Assembly (NCBI GenBank): GCA_031310005.1
Contig: CM062380.1
Location: 558,001 to 622,000, forward strand
DNA: 64,000 nt
DNA from: Dactylellina haptotyla
Lineage: Eukaryota; Ascomycota; Orbiliomycetes; Orbiliales; Orbiliaceae
Direction: 5' to 3'
A program made the position numbers and the translations under genes. Below the pieces are notes generated by a model that saw only the letters and a program-made list of their open reading frames with translations, did no database searches and was not told the origin of the DNA. Shown piece after piece: positions 46,401 through 57,533 of this stretch. Each line of letters starts with the position of its first letter. Position 1 is the stretch's first letter.

Positions 46401-48388
46401 GAGCAAAGGGGAAAAGTGGGAACAAAGGCTATTGTTCGCCTTGCACTGTCCACAGCAAAACTCCGCCTGCCAGCGTCTGTGCGGTCCTGGGAGCTCCTGT
46501 ATGGGCGCGGCAAACAATAGTATTGTTTGCTAATATGGACATCTCGCAGCTATAGTCGAGCGGTTGGTGCATGATGCGCCGATGCAACCGATGCGTTCAT
46601 CTCTCCTCTAGGCTGCACCAAGAACGCTTCTAGCCACCTGGACTTGACATCCATCCTTGAAATAAGTTTGGCATTGCGGTCTCCATATCCCGAGACGGGA
46701 CGTGCCACCGCTTAGTCTCAGCTTCGTTTAGAGAGGCATATACAGGCATCTTAGCTCATCCCGTGTAAAAAGATTTTGAGTCCCGTGCCATATCGTTTCT
46801 GACTAACTTGATCCGTTCGAAATCCCCCTTTATTGATATTATCTATCTCTGTTGTTCTCGATCTGCGAAATATCAGAAGGTCCCAAACTTTTGGACCCAA
46901 CATATTTCTGACACATCATTTCTCGATCGAACCTAAGACTTTAGATGGCACAGAAGTTGAATTCGGTCTAAAAGCTCCACCTTAGCATTTAGCTTACTAT
47001 ATGGCTGTGTGCTTCCGAAATTTCATCCGTTGCCAGTCGCCCCAAACGCCTGGCTTGGTGCCATGGCGAATGAAACTTTTCCACTGCGCGTGAGGCTTTG
47101 CGGCTCTCACTCGCTCTTAATCCTGGCACACATTGCCAAATCATAGTATCAGACCTGCCTCTTAAATCTTCCCGAGGTCGTGAGACTTTACGATTCCAGT
47201 CCCGCATCGCCTGATCTAGTAATGCTTTCCAGGGTGATGAGCCTTCCAAGACCCGATAGTTTGGTTTTGATTGTTCATATAGCCCATGCTTTTACGGCAC
47301 CGACCAAAAGATTTATCCTGACCGTACGATTGTCACTGATTTACCTTATAAGTATCGATACTCCACATGTCGGCGCTGCTCAGATTATTGGAACACAGCC
47401 AATGATAGGCAGAGGAGACACAGGTGCCAAAAGTGGTACTCCAAGATTTTCTCACGCTACCTCCGCCCTTACGGCACAGTTGACTTTCAAGGCTCTGCGT
47501 GACCGATGATTCACGACTACGGGTGTACATTCCGAGAAATATCCGCCACTCCTGAAGCAAGGAGACACGTTTTACATCATCGCCAAATAGCAGATTACTC
47601 TAAAATGGTATATTCCTTGTCATCTTGCTAGCGTAACGGCTCCTGTTAGGCGGCGCGGACGCGAAAACTCTTTATTCGTTCGCTTGCCATGCGACTGGTA
47701 TCTATACTATTTACCAGAATTCCGAACACTTGGCACCTCAGTGTGCCTGACTACTCGTACGTACCCTGCCCCGTCTGGCCTGCCTCTTCTGCGCGGCTTT
47801 CACCACGGACTTGCGAGCTTTTCCATCCCTTTTCCAAATTCGGTGCCCGCCGTTACGACCAGAATTCTGTCGAAGCCTTCCACTGCCCGATGTCACTACT
47901 CAGAGGCAAAGTGACTCCACATGTAGAATATGTATTTACATAAAATGTGGCACGAAAGCGTCTATTGTTCTTGAACAATGGATATAAATTCTGCTCGATC
48001 CATGACCTACTCAAGTACGATTCATATCACTTTCCATCCTATCCTACAATTCTTCAGCATCTAGCAAATCTGTTGTTATATCCATTTTTGAAATATATAA
48101 GTCTCAGTAATCAAATTCTATATAGTCCAAGCCCGGTATCGCAGTTTCTACAACAGTATAGTACCACTGCAAACAATACCTCGCCTAGGCTACACAAATT
48201 TAAGCACAGTATGTACCCTCTATCCACGGTACCAACGTACAATGAGTCTTTGTTTCTTTAGGCAATGCCAACTCATGCCTGCCACGGATTATTAACTTTG
48301 CCTCTCAAACGCAGGTGCAAATTCTTTAGCACTCGACTATTTCACTCACACCTTTCCAGTTTAGACAATACGGTTGTATCTTGACAAC
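43494..48388. other. 4.9-kb gene-poor region
   Basis: No supported gene. A cysteine-rich, internally repeated stretch at 46290-46530 is listed separately. Frames at 44146-44460, 46989-47249 and 47947-48261 show nothing recognisable. A CACGTG-containing site (TCACGTGA) lies at 46337-46344. Confidence 0.4.
46290..46530 (+). other. Cysteine-rich internally repeated stretch, possible gene remnant
   Basis: Two similar DNA segments start near 46290 and 46443 (both with CAG CAA A followed by CCG/TCC GCC-like codons). A pair of GGC/GGT-AGC-TCY-TGT segments lies near 46376 and 46485; in translation these give GTGSSC and GPGSSC. The stretch is richer in Cys, Gly and GC than its surroundings and the cysteine-bearing parts do not share one frame. 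It may be a decayed small Cys-rich protein gene; no intact gene is claimed. Confidence 0.25.
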
Positions 48389-49519
48389 ATGTATACAAGC
48401 AGTAGCAGGTCGCCTCCTCAATCTCGATCTACTTCTCCATGGTACAGTAGATTCCCAGACTTGGACCCAGTTGAGTATCTATCACGAAATTGGCCACCAG
48501 CGATACTTGAAATTGTCGACCCTGAACTTCAAAGGATCGCGTTCTTGCCCAGAAATACTCGAAGTCCTTTGGAGTCTACAGACGTTAAACACAATGGCAG
48601 AGCTGGATACCTGGGAGAAGGGCTTCTTACCGCGCTCGTCAGTGATTTCTTGTACACTGAATTTGTCGAGTACAGTGATGACGATCTTATGGTAAGTTCT
48701 TCCGCCGAACTCTTTATCTTAATACGCTCCTCCCTACACAGTCGTCTCCTATTTCTTCCCAGCGCAACAACCGCAGAAGCCCTGAGGGATTTGCGTTGCT
48801 CTTTGTGAACCCGTCTAACTTGTGCGACCAACCCCTAATAGGCAATGCGACAAGCACTACTAGATCCCGTAGCCATCTCGAATCTTTGCCAAAGAGTCGG
48901 TCTTCAATCATATCTTCCGGGTTCCCCTTCAGACCGCCGCCCTGATGACCATACTCTCGCGATGCTATTTGAGGCTTACATCGGCGGTGTTTACCACGAT
49001 CGCGGCCCCAGTTGTTATCAAGACCTAAGGGAGTGGTTCCATTTCCTGATCAGACCATACGCAATGATGTGCAAGAACAACTATGATACCTACGTTGACT
49101 CTCATCGATCGGCACGCGACCCAGGGTACAGCCCTTCCTCCAGCTCGCGTCATGGACGGGGTTATGCGAGCGGGAACCCTGACTACGCTCTCGAGGACCC
49201 TAGGATGATCGCGCGACCAGGAACTGCAGCTCCTGGCCTCGGGATGTACGCCACGGCGTCCGCTCTAGACGCACGCGGATCAAGAGCGAGAGGAGATTAC
49301 ATCAAAGACCTAAAAGAATACTGCGAGAAACGTCGTTACAAAAACCTAGTGTATCACGATGAAGACAATGGCCAAAACGGCGATTTCATTAGATGGTGGA
49401 GCAAAGTTTACATTGACGGAAGTTTCGTAGGTGAATCAACCGACTGGGGTAATACTAAAAAGGAGGCAAGAGCTCAGGCCAGTAAAGTCGCTTTGAACTT
49501 TCTGAGAAACCGTCCTTGA
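48389..49519 (+). CDS. RNase III-like plus dsRNA-binding protein, catalytic acids altered
   Basis: Two exons, 48389-48691 and 48842-49519 (150-bp intron, GTAAGT donor), give 326 aa. Residues ~25-170 form an RNase III-like domain: RAGYLGEGLLTALVSDFLY aligns with the signature 'RxEFLGDAVL', ISNLCQRVGLQSYL with the following helix, and LFEAYIGGVYHDRG with 'DxFEAxIGAVYLDxG'. Residues ~253-323 are a dsRNA-binding domain ending NTKKEARAQASKVALNFL. A Ser/Gly-rich linker joins them. The signature Glu is Gly73, the Asp is Glu77 and the later Asp is Met142, while Glu145 is kept. It may therefore bind dsRNA without cutting it, as mL44 of the mitoribosome does; a role in rRNA maturation or RNAi is possible but not shown. 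Confidence 0.78.
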
Positions 49520-51582
49520 GAATGGTTTCCCTTGCGCTCTTAAACCCATTTAATCAATTAAATTATTTCATGTAACCCTTTTATTCATATGTTTTGTTTT
49601 ATCTCTATTTCGTTCTTCAGATTGACAATTTTCTCGTTGATTTTATGGTTATATTGCAAGGTGTTTTGTTCTTTTACTTGTACCAACTCATAGAATTTGT
49701 TTATTACTTAGCATGTAAGCATTAGCATTAGTTATTCTAGCAAATCTCAAAGTCTATCTCCCCAAACTCTAATTTCACCGTCAAGCTAGGATCTAGACTT
49801 CTCGTTGTGATCGTTTTGCTCGTGGTTGGCTGCCTCTGGGCTCAGAGACCTTGCTGCCTCGTATAGTGCTAAACAAATTTGAATTTTGGGTTTCCTATTG
49901 GCCCTTTTCGGCATCTGGTGCTCTACAGGCTGTGTGGATCTAATACCAAGGCAGATTCAATTCCCCATGTAACTGCTGTGCCAAAGATGCTGTGCCAGAC
50001 AGCTTCGCATCAGATCCAACATGGTTGTGCAGGTTTTGTGTTGAGCCTCAATTGTGCTACATCCGTGCTGGCCTATCCGTGCTTGTCCTCGACCTCGCGC
50101 GCCCCTATCAAAAACATGACCGTATTCTTACAAGCCCTTTCAAATTCCGCCTGTTGATTCCGGTACACTTGCTATATTATATTTAGCTAGGCGTAACTTT
50201 GAAGGCTCATAGGACCGCTGAAACCAGACACTGCGATATATTTGGCACCCATGTGCACATGAAAAGTGCATCGCCTGTTACCGTCTACTGAAGCCCGATC
50301 AAGCCGTCTTGGTAACAATAATAGGATCTGTTTAAGAGATCCTTTAATACTTATAGGGCTAGATCTAGTTCCCTCTCTTCGCCGAGTATTGTTTAAGTTT
50401 GAGTTTCTTTGTTTCTTACCTCAAACCGCAAGCATATACGCCTCTCGCAACCTCGTATAACATCATCCTCGAGTTGGAGGCCTCGAGGTGGCAATCCATG
50501 ACCCTATCTAGACAGGTTCCACAAAACCCCTTCAAATGTATACCATACATGGCCATACCCGTCGAATCCTTTTATTTTGTGGCCGGTCTGGTCTTGCGGC
50601 CCTATACTAGCTAGTTCTCCTCGACGGAAGCTAGTTTGGTCTTAAATGTTGGAAATGCCCATGTTCGTTTGATTGGCTAGGTTATGCGAGAAAGCTTGAT
50701 TCTGGGCAATGCCCCTGACGATTGTGTTGGTTGACCTGGAATCCCTGATTTTTGTACGTGTATCACGCCGGTTTTGATGCAGCACAAGATCACACAGCGT
50801 CGCGGGGTAGGTTGATTGGATCGGACGATAAAATAATCTCAGAATAATCCTCCGAGGCTGAACTTGTAATTACAAATGAAGGCACCGACATTTCCCTGTT
50901 ACTGTGTAATGAATAAAGAATATCTGGTAGCTAATGGATCCATATTAGGTAGGATTGGCGGTCAATCGTACAGAAGTTCACATTTGATCCAGCTCGGGCC
51001 GGCTCCTTATCCCTTGTTCAGGCCGAAAACAACACGGTGCCTCACTACCGATACCATAGCAGATGTCCCAATCGATAAAGATGATGCACCATGGCGTGAA
51101 CACAGACCCATATTTTTTGCCTTTTTAAGTCTCTTATCGAGATCTAGATATACTCTCAGCTAAAATAGGTATTTGAGAAAGTCGATCGGTGTGTACAAAA
51201 CCTTGTGCTAATCATATGGTGCCGTCACTCCAGGGACCAGCAGCTTCCAATGCAGATCTTATATCCATATTAGAACCCACTATAGCTCGATTGAATCTAG
51301 AAGCCTCAAATATTCCGGTTCCACCACAAGCATAGAAAATCATTGTCTCTTAGACAGCATGACCGCGGTCTGAAGGGGGCTAGGAAATGGACTATATAAA
51401 CCGAGGAAAGACCCTCAATCCCAGTGCCCTTTTCTCGCTATCTTCCCTCGATACGCAATAGGATTTAGGGCGTGAGATTTATAACTTATAATCATAATAT
51501 TTTACCATTATATCTAGGTGCAGATACATCTCCCGGAGACGTTGTTTATTCTGCTTCACAAAAGAGAATCATAGCCACCAAA
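49520..51582. other. Intergenic region
   Basis: AT-rich, with no supported gene. Short plus frames at 49879-50157 and 50876-51163 have no recognisable content. The right end holds the promoter of the next gene. Confidence 0.45.
51393..51400 (+). promoter_or_regulatory. TATA box of the knottin-like gene
   Basis: TATATAAA, 190 bp upstream of the ATG at 51583, within a CT-containing leader. Confidence 0.5.
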
Positions 51583-52177
51583 ATGCTCTTTTTCAACGTT
51601 ATCACCCTCTTCGCTGCTGTCGCGATGGCTATCCCAGCCAATATCCCGCGGGGGATGTCAGGTATGCATTTGGTACAATCCAAATAGTAAAATACAATAG
51701 CAGCTTATATACTCTCTCCCTGTAGATATTGGTGGTTCCAGTCTTAAGATCCGACAAAGCACTTGCTCACAAAAAGGAGGTATGTAAATAACCACCCGAG
51801 CACTCTTGGGCTAGATATTCATATAAAAGACAAAAAGTTTAACGATTCTATGAATTTATTTAGAGGGCTGTAACCCCGACGGCACTCCCAGATGTTGCCC
51901 AGAATACGACTGCAAATTAGATCCATTTCTTGTCCTTTACGTCTGCAAAGACAAACCTGTCACGAGTACTACTACGGTTGAGACGACCACCACCACCATC
52001 ATGGAGCCAACAAGCACCACAACTGCGCCGCCGACTACCACAACTACTGAAGCACCTGCGACCACAACGACCGAAGCTCCTGCGACCACGACATCGTCCA
52101 CACCTCCAATACAACCCCCAACCGATGTGGTGACCGCTCTGATAGAATTCCTTCGAAAGCTTTTCGGTGGCAATTGA
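51583..52177 (+). CDS. Small secreted protein with knottin-like cysteines and Thr-rich tail
   Basis: Three exons, 51583-51661, 51726-51779 and 51864-52177 (introns of 64 and 84 bp), give 148 aa. The signal peptide is MLFFNVITLFAAVAMA. The short mature core has six cysteines at 40, 47, 55, 56, 61 and 72 (C-x6-C-x7-CC-x4-C-x10-C), the C-C-CC-C-C order of inhibitor cystine knots. A Thr/Pro-rich stalk with repeated TTTEAPATT units follows, then a short amphipathic end (ALIEFLRKLFGGN). There is no GPI signal. Both junctions keep one frame and both introns interrupt the cysteine-bearing part or its approach. The disulfide fold is inferred from spacing only; a binding, inhibitor or effector role is possible. 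Confidence 0.75.
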
Positions 52178-52461
52178 GACGACATAATTTGGGGCCATAG
52201 CTAGTAGAAAGTCCAATTTAGCTGGCGGTAATGGTATACATGAAAGGTCGCACCGAGGTTGTTGGCTAGAATTTCACCAATATCGTGTTTGCAGAAACCA
52301 TTGTATGAGCTTGATATGTCCGAGCTTTCGCATATATGATACTTTTCCAAATATAGGAGAACTCTTTTTTTTCTTGCCAGTATCTTTGTAATTTGAATAA
52401 TTATATATCTTATTTCAAAACATAATGAAACCTTACCCTACTTTTGAGGGAGAAAATTTTA

Positions 52462-52577
52462 ACAGAGATGTAGGAATTCAAACTCGTGACTAGTAAAGAT
52501 CTAAGGCTAGACCTAGATGATTAGTATTTTTTGTGTAACTGAGAGTACTGTGCTACCAACGACTTAGCTAGCCTCGT
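52462..52577 (-). other. tRNA-derived relic
   Basis: On the minus strand a perfect A box (TAGCTAAGTCG) opens a D arm with a 4-bp GCTA/TAGC stem. A stem-loop CAGTA-CTCTCA with a TACTA partner about 13 nt further on follows, like an anticodon arm with an intron. CACGAGTTTGAATTCC resembles a T arm with a mutated loop (TTTGAAT for TTCGAAT). The T and acceptor stems do not pair, so it is not a working tRNA. It could be a tRNA pseudogene or the head of a SINE. Confidence 0.35.
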
Positions 52578-54925
52578 CAATTTGGTATTCCCATCAGTTC
52601 ATATGAAGTTATTAGTGAGGCTGAAAGAGGATCTCCAATTCTTGCCTGCGGCTCAGATGGTTCGCAAACTTAGATAAAAATAAAAACAAAGGGGGGATTA
52701 GGGTAAGAAAACACTATTAAACCTCTCTCGACAGATCTAGAGAGGAAATTTATAAACTCGATTTTGATTAGAACCGACCCTAGACTAGCCCTTGAAAGGG
52801 GCTTTAGGGTTTGGCAATATATCATTTGAACAACAATTTCATCAATATTGCGCAACTGAGAAATGTTAGAGATAAAATTACGCAGTGTGTACTATAGCAC
52901 TGGTGTCGCCCTATTCCGAGAGACAGCTGTCACTGACGGCCGACGCAAAGCCGAAGATAGAGCTCTCTGTGCTCCATGGAGCTTGGATGACGTCTTTGCT
53001 GCGGTGCCGAGCCGCCCATCGCATTAAATTCCGGCTGCTGCCGAAAAAGAAACAAGCGGAACAGCACCAACGTGAAACATTCATTCCTTCGACCGAATTT
53101 ACTGGGACCTCGGCTACCTTGACCTTCTTGGTCCTAAGGTTTTACGAATCGATTGCTTCTCCAATTTATGCTCAGTTGTTTAAGCATGTCGGCTGTGGTT
53201 TGTCCAGTTCTTGCCGTTTACCCAGCCACCCGAATTTTTTGTGGGCTAGTTTCGTATCAAACGAAACGAGTTCACATTTCCCAACGCAGCGAGACACTCT
53301 GCCTCTGATTTTATGCGCCCAACAGCGAATAACCATGTTAGACAAGACCCACGCCCTGCTGGCAGTCACTGGCGCCAACGGGGCACGTTTGCAAATATGA
53401 CGACAGTGTGAGTTTAAGAAACAAAAGAATGATAGCGGTTGAACCCTGCCAGCGTTGCAACAGAAGGAATGAGCTGAGAGTGGGCTCCAAAATTGGAAAC
53501 CACCAAAGCTTGCTTGCGAAGCTTCCGAATGGACACCGACGGGATGTAAGGGAACAGGCAACACCCATGTGTGCACCAATCTCTCAACAACCAAGTTTGA
53601 CTTTTGGGCCCGACTTGTTCGTTAACTCCAGATTCCGGCTGCTCGAATCTCGGTTTTTTCTTCGATCGATCCAAACAGAACTAAATTATACCTAACTCCC
53701 TGCAGAACGGACCAGGACTCGGCTCTTGTCTGCTGCATACGCAAGGTTGGGTGCATTGCAAAGCCCACTTAAGTGGCTTGAACGCAAATTTCCATCAGAG
53801 AAATTGGAAAAGAAAAAAAAGAAAAAGTAGGAAAAGGCATGAGGGAGATACTCTACGACCTGGCTGGCACGAAGTCTCAAGACGTATCAAGACATGCAAA
53901 GTGCTGGGCTGATGAATAAACCCGGCGGGGGCACGCCAACAAAGATGTGCCATGACGACTAGCTCATAAGTAGAGCTACATGCCATCACCTGTCACCAGC
54001 AGGACGACTCGACTCGAAGGGGAAAGCAAAGACTGGATTTAGGTTTTTAGGCATCTCCGTCGCTCGATGGTTTATTTGGGTTCATTTCCTCTTCAGATTT
54101 TCTCCATATTTTCGGCCCTCTCTTCGTTTATATTCTCCAAACGCTCGCTTGTGTCCTTCTAACCTTAGTTCCTTTCGCACTGTCTCTTTTTAAGCTATCT
54201 GATCTGTTAGATTGACAGGGGCGTGACCCATCGCATATGGCCTGGTGACCTCATCACGATTCTCCGGCTCCTTCTCAACGAGCGACAAACACACTCGAAA
54301 AATTCGAAGCATCACGTCTACAAGTCGACTTTCACGAGGGAAGAACAGGACGGATCACGTACATAACGACTCATATCTCCTACGATCGCTCGTTTCCCCC
54401 GCACTTTTTTCTCTAAATTTTTCTTTCTTTGGAATCCTCAGTTGTGGATGTTTCTGCGGAATCTTTGTTCAAATTTCTCGGTTTGAGGTTGTGCACAGCG
54501 AATCTTCTGATTCTGACAAACAGCCTTTCAAAATCACATAAAAATAATTAAAATAATATTTAATTCGATAATTCGACAATCCGATTACACGCAAGTACCT
54601 TCTTCACAAAGGAACGACGTCCAGCGCACAGGCTTCAAAGAGACCACCGTATTCGCAAAGAAATTTGCATATTGGACGCAGGAGGTTCCCGATTTTAGAA
54701 TTGAGGAATTCCACAGGACGAATTTCCATTCGCCGACGGCATAATAGCTGCCCTTCCACTTCCCTTTGCGGCGACAAACCCGGGAAACTGCAACACCACA
54801 ACGCACATCCGCCCTCAGCTTCCAAGGGCTCCAATATTTCCGTATACCGGCGCAATCCCGATTACCTCATCGCCATACTCATCAGATTCCGGTAGAGAAA
54901 GTCTGTGCTTCGACGGGCCGTTTAG

Positions 54926-54934
54926 TATATAAAA
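54926..54934 (+). promoter_or_regulatory. TATA-like element close to a start codon
   Basis: TATATAAAA, only 28 bp before the ATG at 54962. If used, the leader would be almost absent, so it may instead be leader sequence. Confidence 0.35.
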
Positions 54935-54961
54935 CCGAGATTGTATCTATATTCAGTCAGA

Positions 54962-55774
54962 ATGCGAACGTCGAGATCCGCCCTCCTGCTATTCCTAGCA
55001 GCCTCATCCGCCAATGCGTCTCCAGCCCCCATCTGGGACCGTATACTTACCACTTTTGAGCGCATCTCCCCTTCCTGGTTATCCTCTCCTCAATCCCCGC
55101 TCCCGCCGTCGGATCTCTCTCCTCAACCCGGAACTCTGGTAACCACCCACCTACCCGCTCAGACGACCACGATCTATGCCACAACACACACGCCACTGCC
55201 CCTCCCACCCGCATGGACCGTCAACTACCCGGAAGAAGAAGACGACGACGAGGAAACCCTCAAGAAGCGTCAATGCTATAACTCTGGGCTGGACAACAAC
55301 GGATGCTATAACTCCGGTAACGGGAATACCGGCAACGGCAATTCCGGAAACTATAACTGCGGAAACGGTAATTCCGGCAACTATAACAACAACAACGGCC
55401 AGTCCGGCAACGGCGGCTCGGGCCAATGTGGAAACGTGGTGATCTCGCAATCAGCAGCATACGTATACCCCGCCCCGTCGACCGTGGTGGTGCAAGTCGC
55501 ACCCGTGACACAGATAGTCACCGTGCAGGCACCCGTTGTGTATACTACCTATGTGGTATATGCGCAGCCACCAGCTACAACAGTTATATACCAACAGCCG
55601 CAGGTGGTGCCGATTGTAGCGCAGGAGACTTACGCACCGAGGGGCTGTGCGTATTGGGAGGCGTTGGGGTACCGATGTAGCGCGGGAGTTGGGATGGAGA
55701 GCTTGAGAGGAAGTTGGAGATTGATGGCGGCAGTTGGTGGGTTGTTCTGGGGAGCTTGGATGGTGGTCATGTGA
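54962..55774 (+). CDS. Secreted Asn/Gly-repeat protein with Kex2 site and hydrophobic tail
   Basis: Intronless, 270 aa. A signal peptide (residues 1-20, ending ANAS) is followed by a Pro/Ser/Thr-rich propeptide-like part and an acidic run (EEEDDDEE, 91-98). A KKR site at 101-103 lies directly before QCYNSG. Residues 105-157 are built from NSG/NGN/NYN units (for example NSGNGNTGNGNSGNYN) with cysteines spaced through them. A Val/Tyr/Thr/Pro-rich stretch follows, then two cysteines and a hydrophobic C-terminus (MAAVGGLFWGAWMVVM) that could direct GPI anchoring. The repeats suggest a stacked, Asn-lined solenoid or an extended wall-bound segment (inference). I know no named family. Confidence 0.72.
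   Translation: MRTSRSALLLFLAASSANASPAPIWDRILTTFERISPSWLSSPQSPLPPSDLSPQPGTLVTTHLPAQTTTIYATTHTPLPLPPAWTVNYPEEEDDDEETLKKRQCYNSGLDNNGCYNSGNGNTGNGNSGNYNCGNGNSGNYNNNNGQSGNGGSGQCGNVVISQSAAYVYPAPSTVVVQVAPVTQIVTVQAPVVYTTYVVYAQPPATTVIYQQPQVVPIVAQETYAPRGCAYWEALGYRCSAGVGMESLRGSWRLMAAVGGLFWGAWMVVM
55300..55434 (+). repeat. AAC/GGN-type coding repeat
   Basis: Short degenerate repeats of 'aac tcc ggt aac ggg aat' type encoding the Asn/Gly/Ser segment of the secreted protein. Units of 15-18 bp remain in frame. Confidence 0.65.
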
Positions 55775-56184
55775 TTCTATATTCTAATGATAATGCATTA
55801 ATGGGGAAGGTGCTGGTGTTTTTCTTTTCTATTATTAAGTACGTTTGGGGTTCTTTTCTGCAGTACATATAACCATTCCTTTCGGAGTTTACTCGTTTAC
55901 TACCAATCGTTTTTTCTTGTGGGACGTTCAAATATTTCATGTATATGATTCCCTTGGGGTTTCTTTCACCAGATGCACACAAAACGTACATAGCAGAGAT
56001 ACTCTAAGTAGGTAATACTAATGCAATCACATTTACAAATTTCAGACCTTATACCGAGAAGAAAAAAATATTCTACGTATGTAGAAATATGCATATCTTC
56101 ACAAAACTCGAACCTCGTAGCTAAAAAGTACTAACACTAGTTGTAGCTATAATACAGATAATATACTTCTGGCAATCCATCGCT
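55775..56184. other. Intergenic region between convergent genes
   Basis: AT-rich 3' flanks; no gene seen. Confidence 0.5.
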
Positions 56185-57533
56185 CTATAACTTTGGCTCG
56201 ACCTTCTTCCTCGCTTTCACGTCCTCCTCGTGTTTCTTTGTGTACTCCCACGCTAGCTCGCTATAACCCCATCGCTTCTCTCCGTTCTCGTACGCCTTGG
56301 CGCTGCTCGCCACCCGCATCGCGTATCTGGCGGCAATCCCGTGGAAGATAGCGCTACCTCTCATGAGAGTAAAAGCGAACGCGAAGTTCATATCAGGCGC
56401 CGGATCCCACCCGGCGATATCCTTATACCATCCTAGTAGTTCGGCCGGCGAGGGGACTCCCGGTAAAGATCGTAAATCCTGGTTGTAAGGGTGTGCTCCG
56501 AACTCATCGGGTACGGGTACTGTGGGGTCGATGTAGGAGAACGGGGTGAGCAGGTTGGCGAGGTCGGATAACGGATGGCCGAGGGTTGAGAGTTCCCAGT
56601 CGACGATTCCGATGACACGGGGTTCCGTCGGGTGATAGATCAAGTTGTCGATTTTGAAGTCGCCGTGGACGATGGTGTTTCTGTCTTGGGGTAGGTTTTT
56701 GCCAAAGTATTCCAGCATCTTGTGGAAGTGGGGGAGGTCTCCGATGGGTTTCTTGGATTCCACATCCACGGCTTTGGATTGTGAGGCGTGGATTTTGGTC
56801 CACGTCGAGATCTGGCGGGAGTAAAAGTTGGACGAGGCGCCGTAGCCTTCGAGGTTTACGGAGGCCGGTGGGATGGAGTGGAGGAGAGCCAGAGTTTGGA
56901 TTGCCGATTTCCAGCTGCTCATTTCGTTAGAAATTCCTATTATTTTGAGAAATAATTTAGATAGAGGGGAGCATACATTAGCTTCCTATCGGTAGGGCTA
57001 ACATCCGGAATGGCATAATTCTCAAATATCCGGCCTTTGACAAACTCCATAATCTAAGAATGCTAGCATTAACATCTTAATTGCACTCGTATTCTTCAAA
57101 ATATCTAAATAAGAGAGCTTACATAAAACGGGGTTCCGATCACGCTCGAGTCTTCACAGAGCACGTGCACCCTTGGTGTCGGCACCGGCGTGTTTTGCAA
57201 CGCGTGTAGGACCCTGTATTCTCTCTCGACGGCATGGGCAGTCTTGGAGAGCAGGCTGCCTGGCGGCTTCTTGCGCATGACATATTTACGTCCGTCACCG
57301 TTGATGACTAGGTATGTGGGGTTCGATTGACCGTAGCCGAACTATCGTCATGACTGTCAGCATCAGGTAACGCATGCGTACCGAGAACTCTGTATTCTCT
57401 AGGCTTGTGGATATCGACGCTGTACCTGTTTGAGGCTGATTGGGGCTCTAAAGCATCGCGGGACGTGGTATGTCAGATAGCGCTCGAGGGCTGGGACGTC
57501 GATGGGCTGGCGGACGGGGCCTACGGCAGACAT
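56185..57533 (-). CDS. APH-family phosphotransferase (ACAD10/11 N-terminal domain-like)
   Basis: Four exons, 57426-57533, 57123-57341, 56977-57053 and 56185-56914 (introns of 84, 69 and 62 bp), give 377 aa. The order of motifs is that of the ACAD10/11 kinase-like domain: [22 protein letters not shown] after intron 1, YVMRKKPPG (ATP-binding lysine), [22 protein letters not shown], the Brenner motif [10 protein letters not shown] and the metal-binding [17 protein letters not shown]. All catalytic residues expected for a phosphotransferase are present. In animals this domain, fused to an acyl-CoA dehydrogenase, phosphorylates 4-hydroxy-acyl-CoAs; in fungi it is stand-alone. That substrate is an inference here. 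The last acceptor (CAG before CTGG) sits 12 bp after a CTAAC branch site. Confidence 0.86.

Larger units (their letters stand above)
52178..54961. other. Intergenic region
   Basis: AT-rich on the left, with a tRNA-like relic (separate entry). A plus frame of 171 codons at 52885-53400 and a minus frame at 53172-53594 overlap and have no recognisable content. A pyrimidine-rich tract at about 54080-54200 looks like a fungal promoter or leader, though no start fits just after it. Confidence 0.4.

Noticed and set aside
46546-46620. tRNA-like string with an A box (TAGTCGAGCGG) and GCAGCTA/TAGGCTGC ends before ACCA
   Set aside because: D, anticodon and T stems do not pair and there is no B box; eukaryotic tRNA genes do not encode CCA.
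47947-48261. Plus 104-codon frame just upstream of the RNase III-like gene
   Set aside because: Starts at GTG, AT-rich low-complexity product, and no splice link to the gene downstream.
52885-53594. Plus frame of 171 codons and minus frame of 140 codons
   Set aside because: They overlap, the plus frame begins at GTG, and neither has recognisable features.
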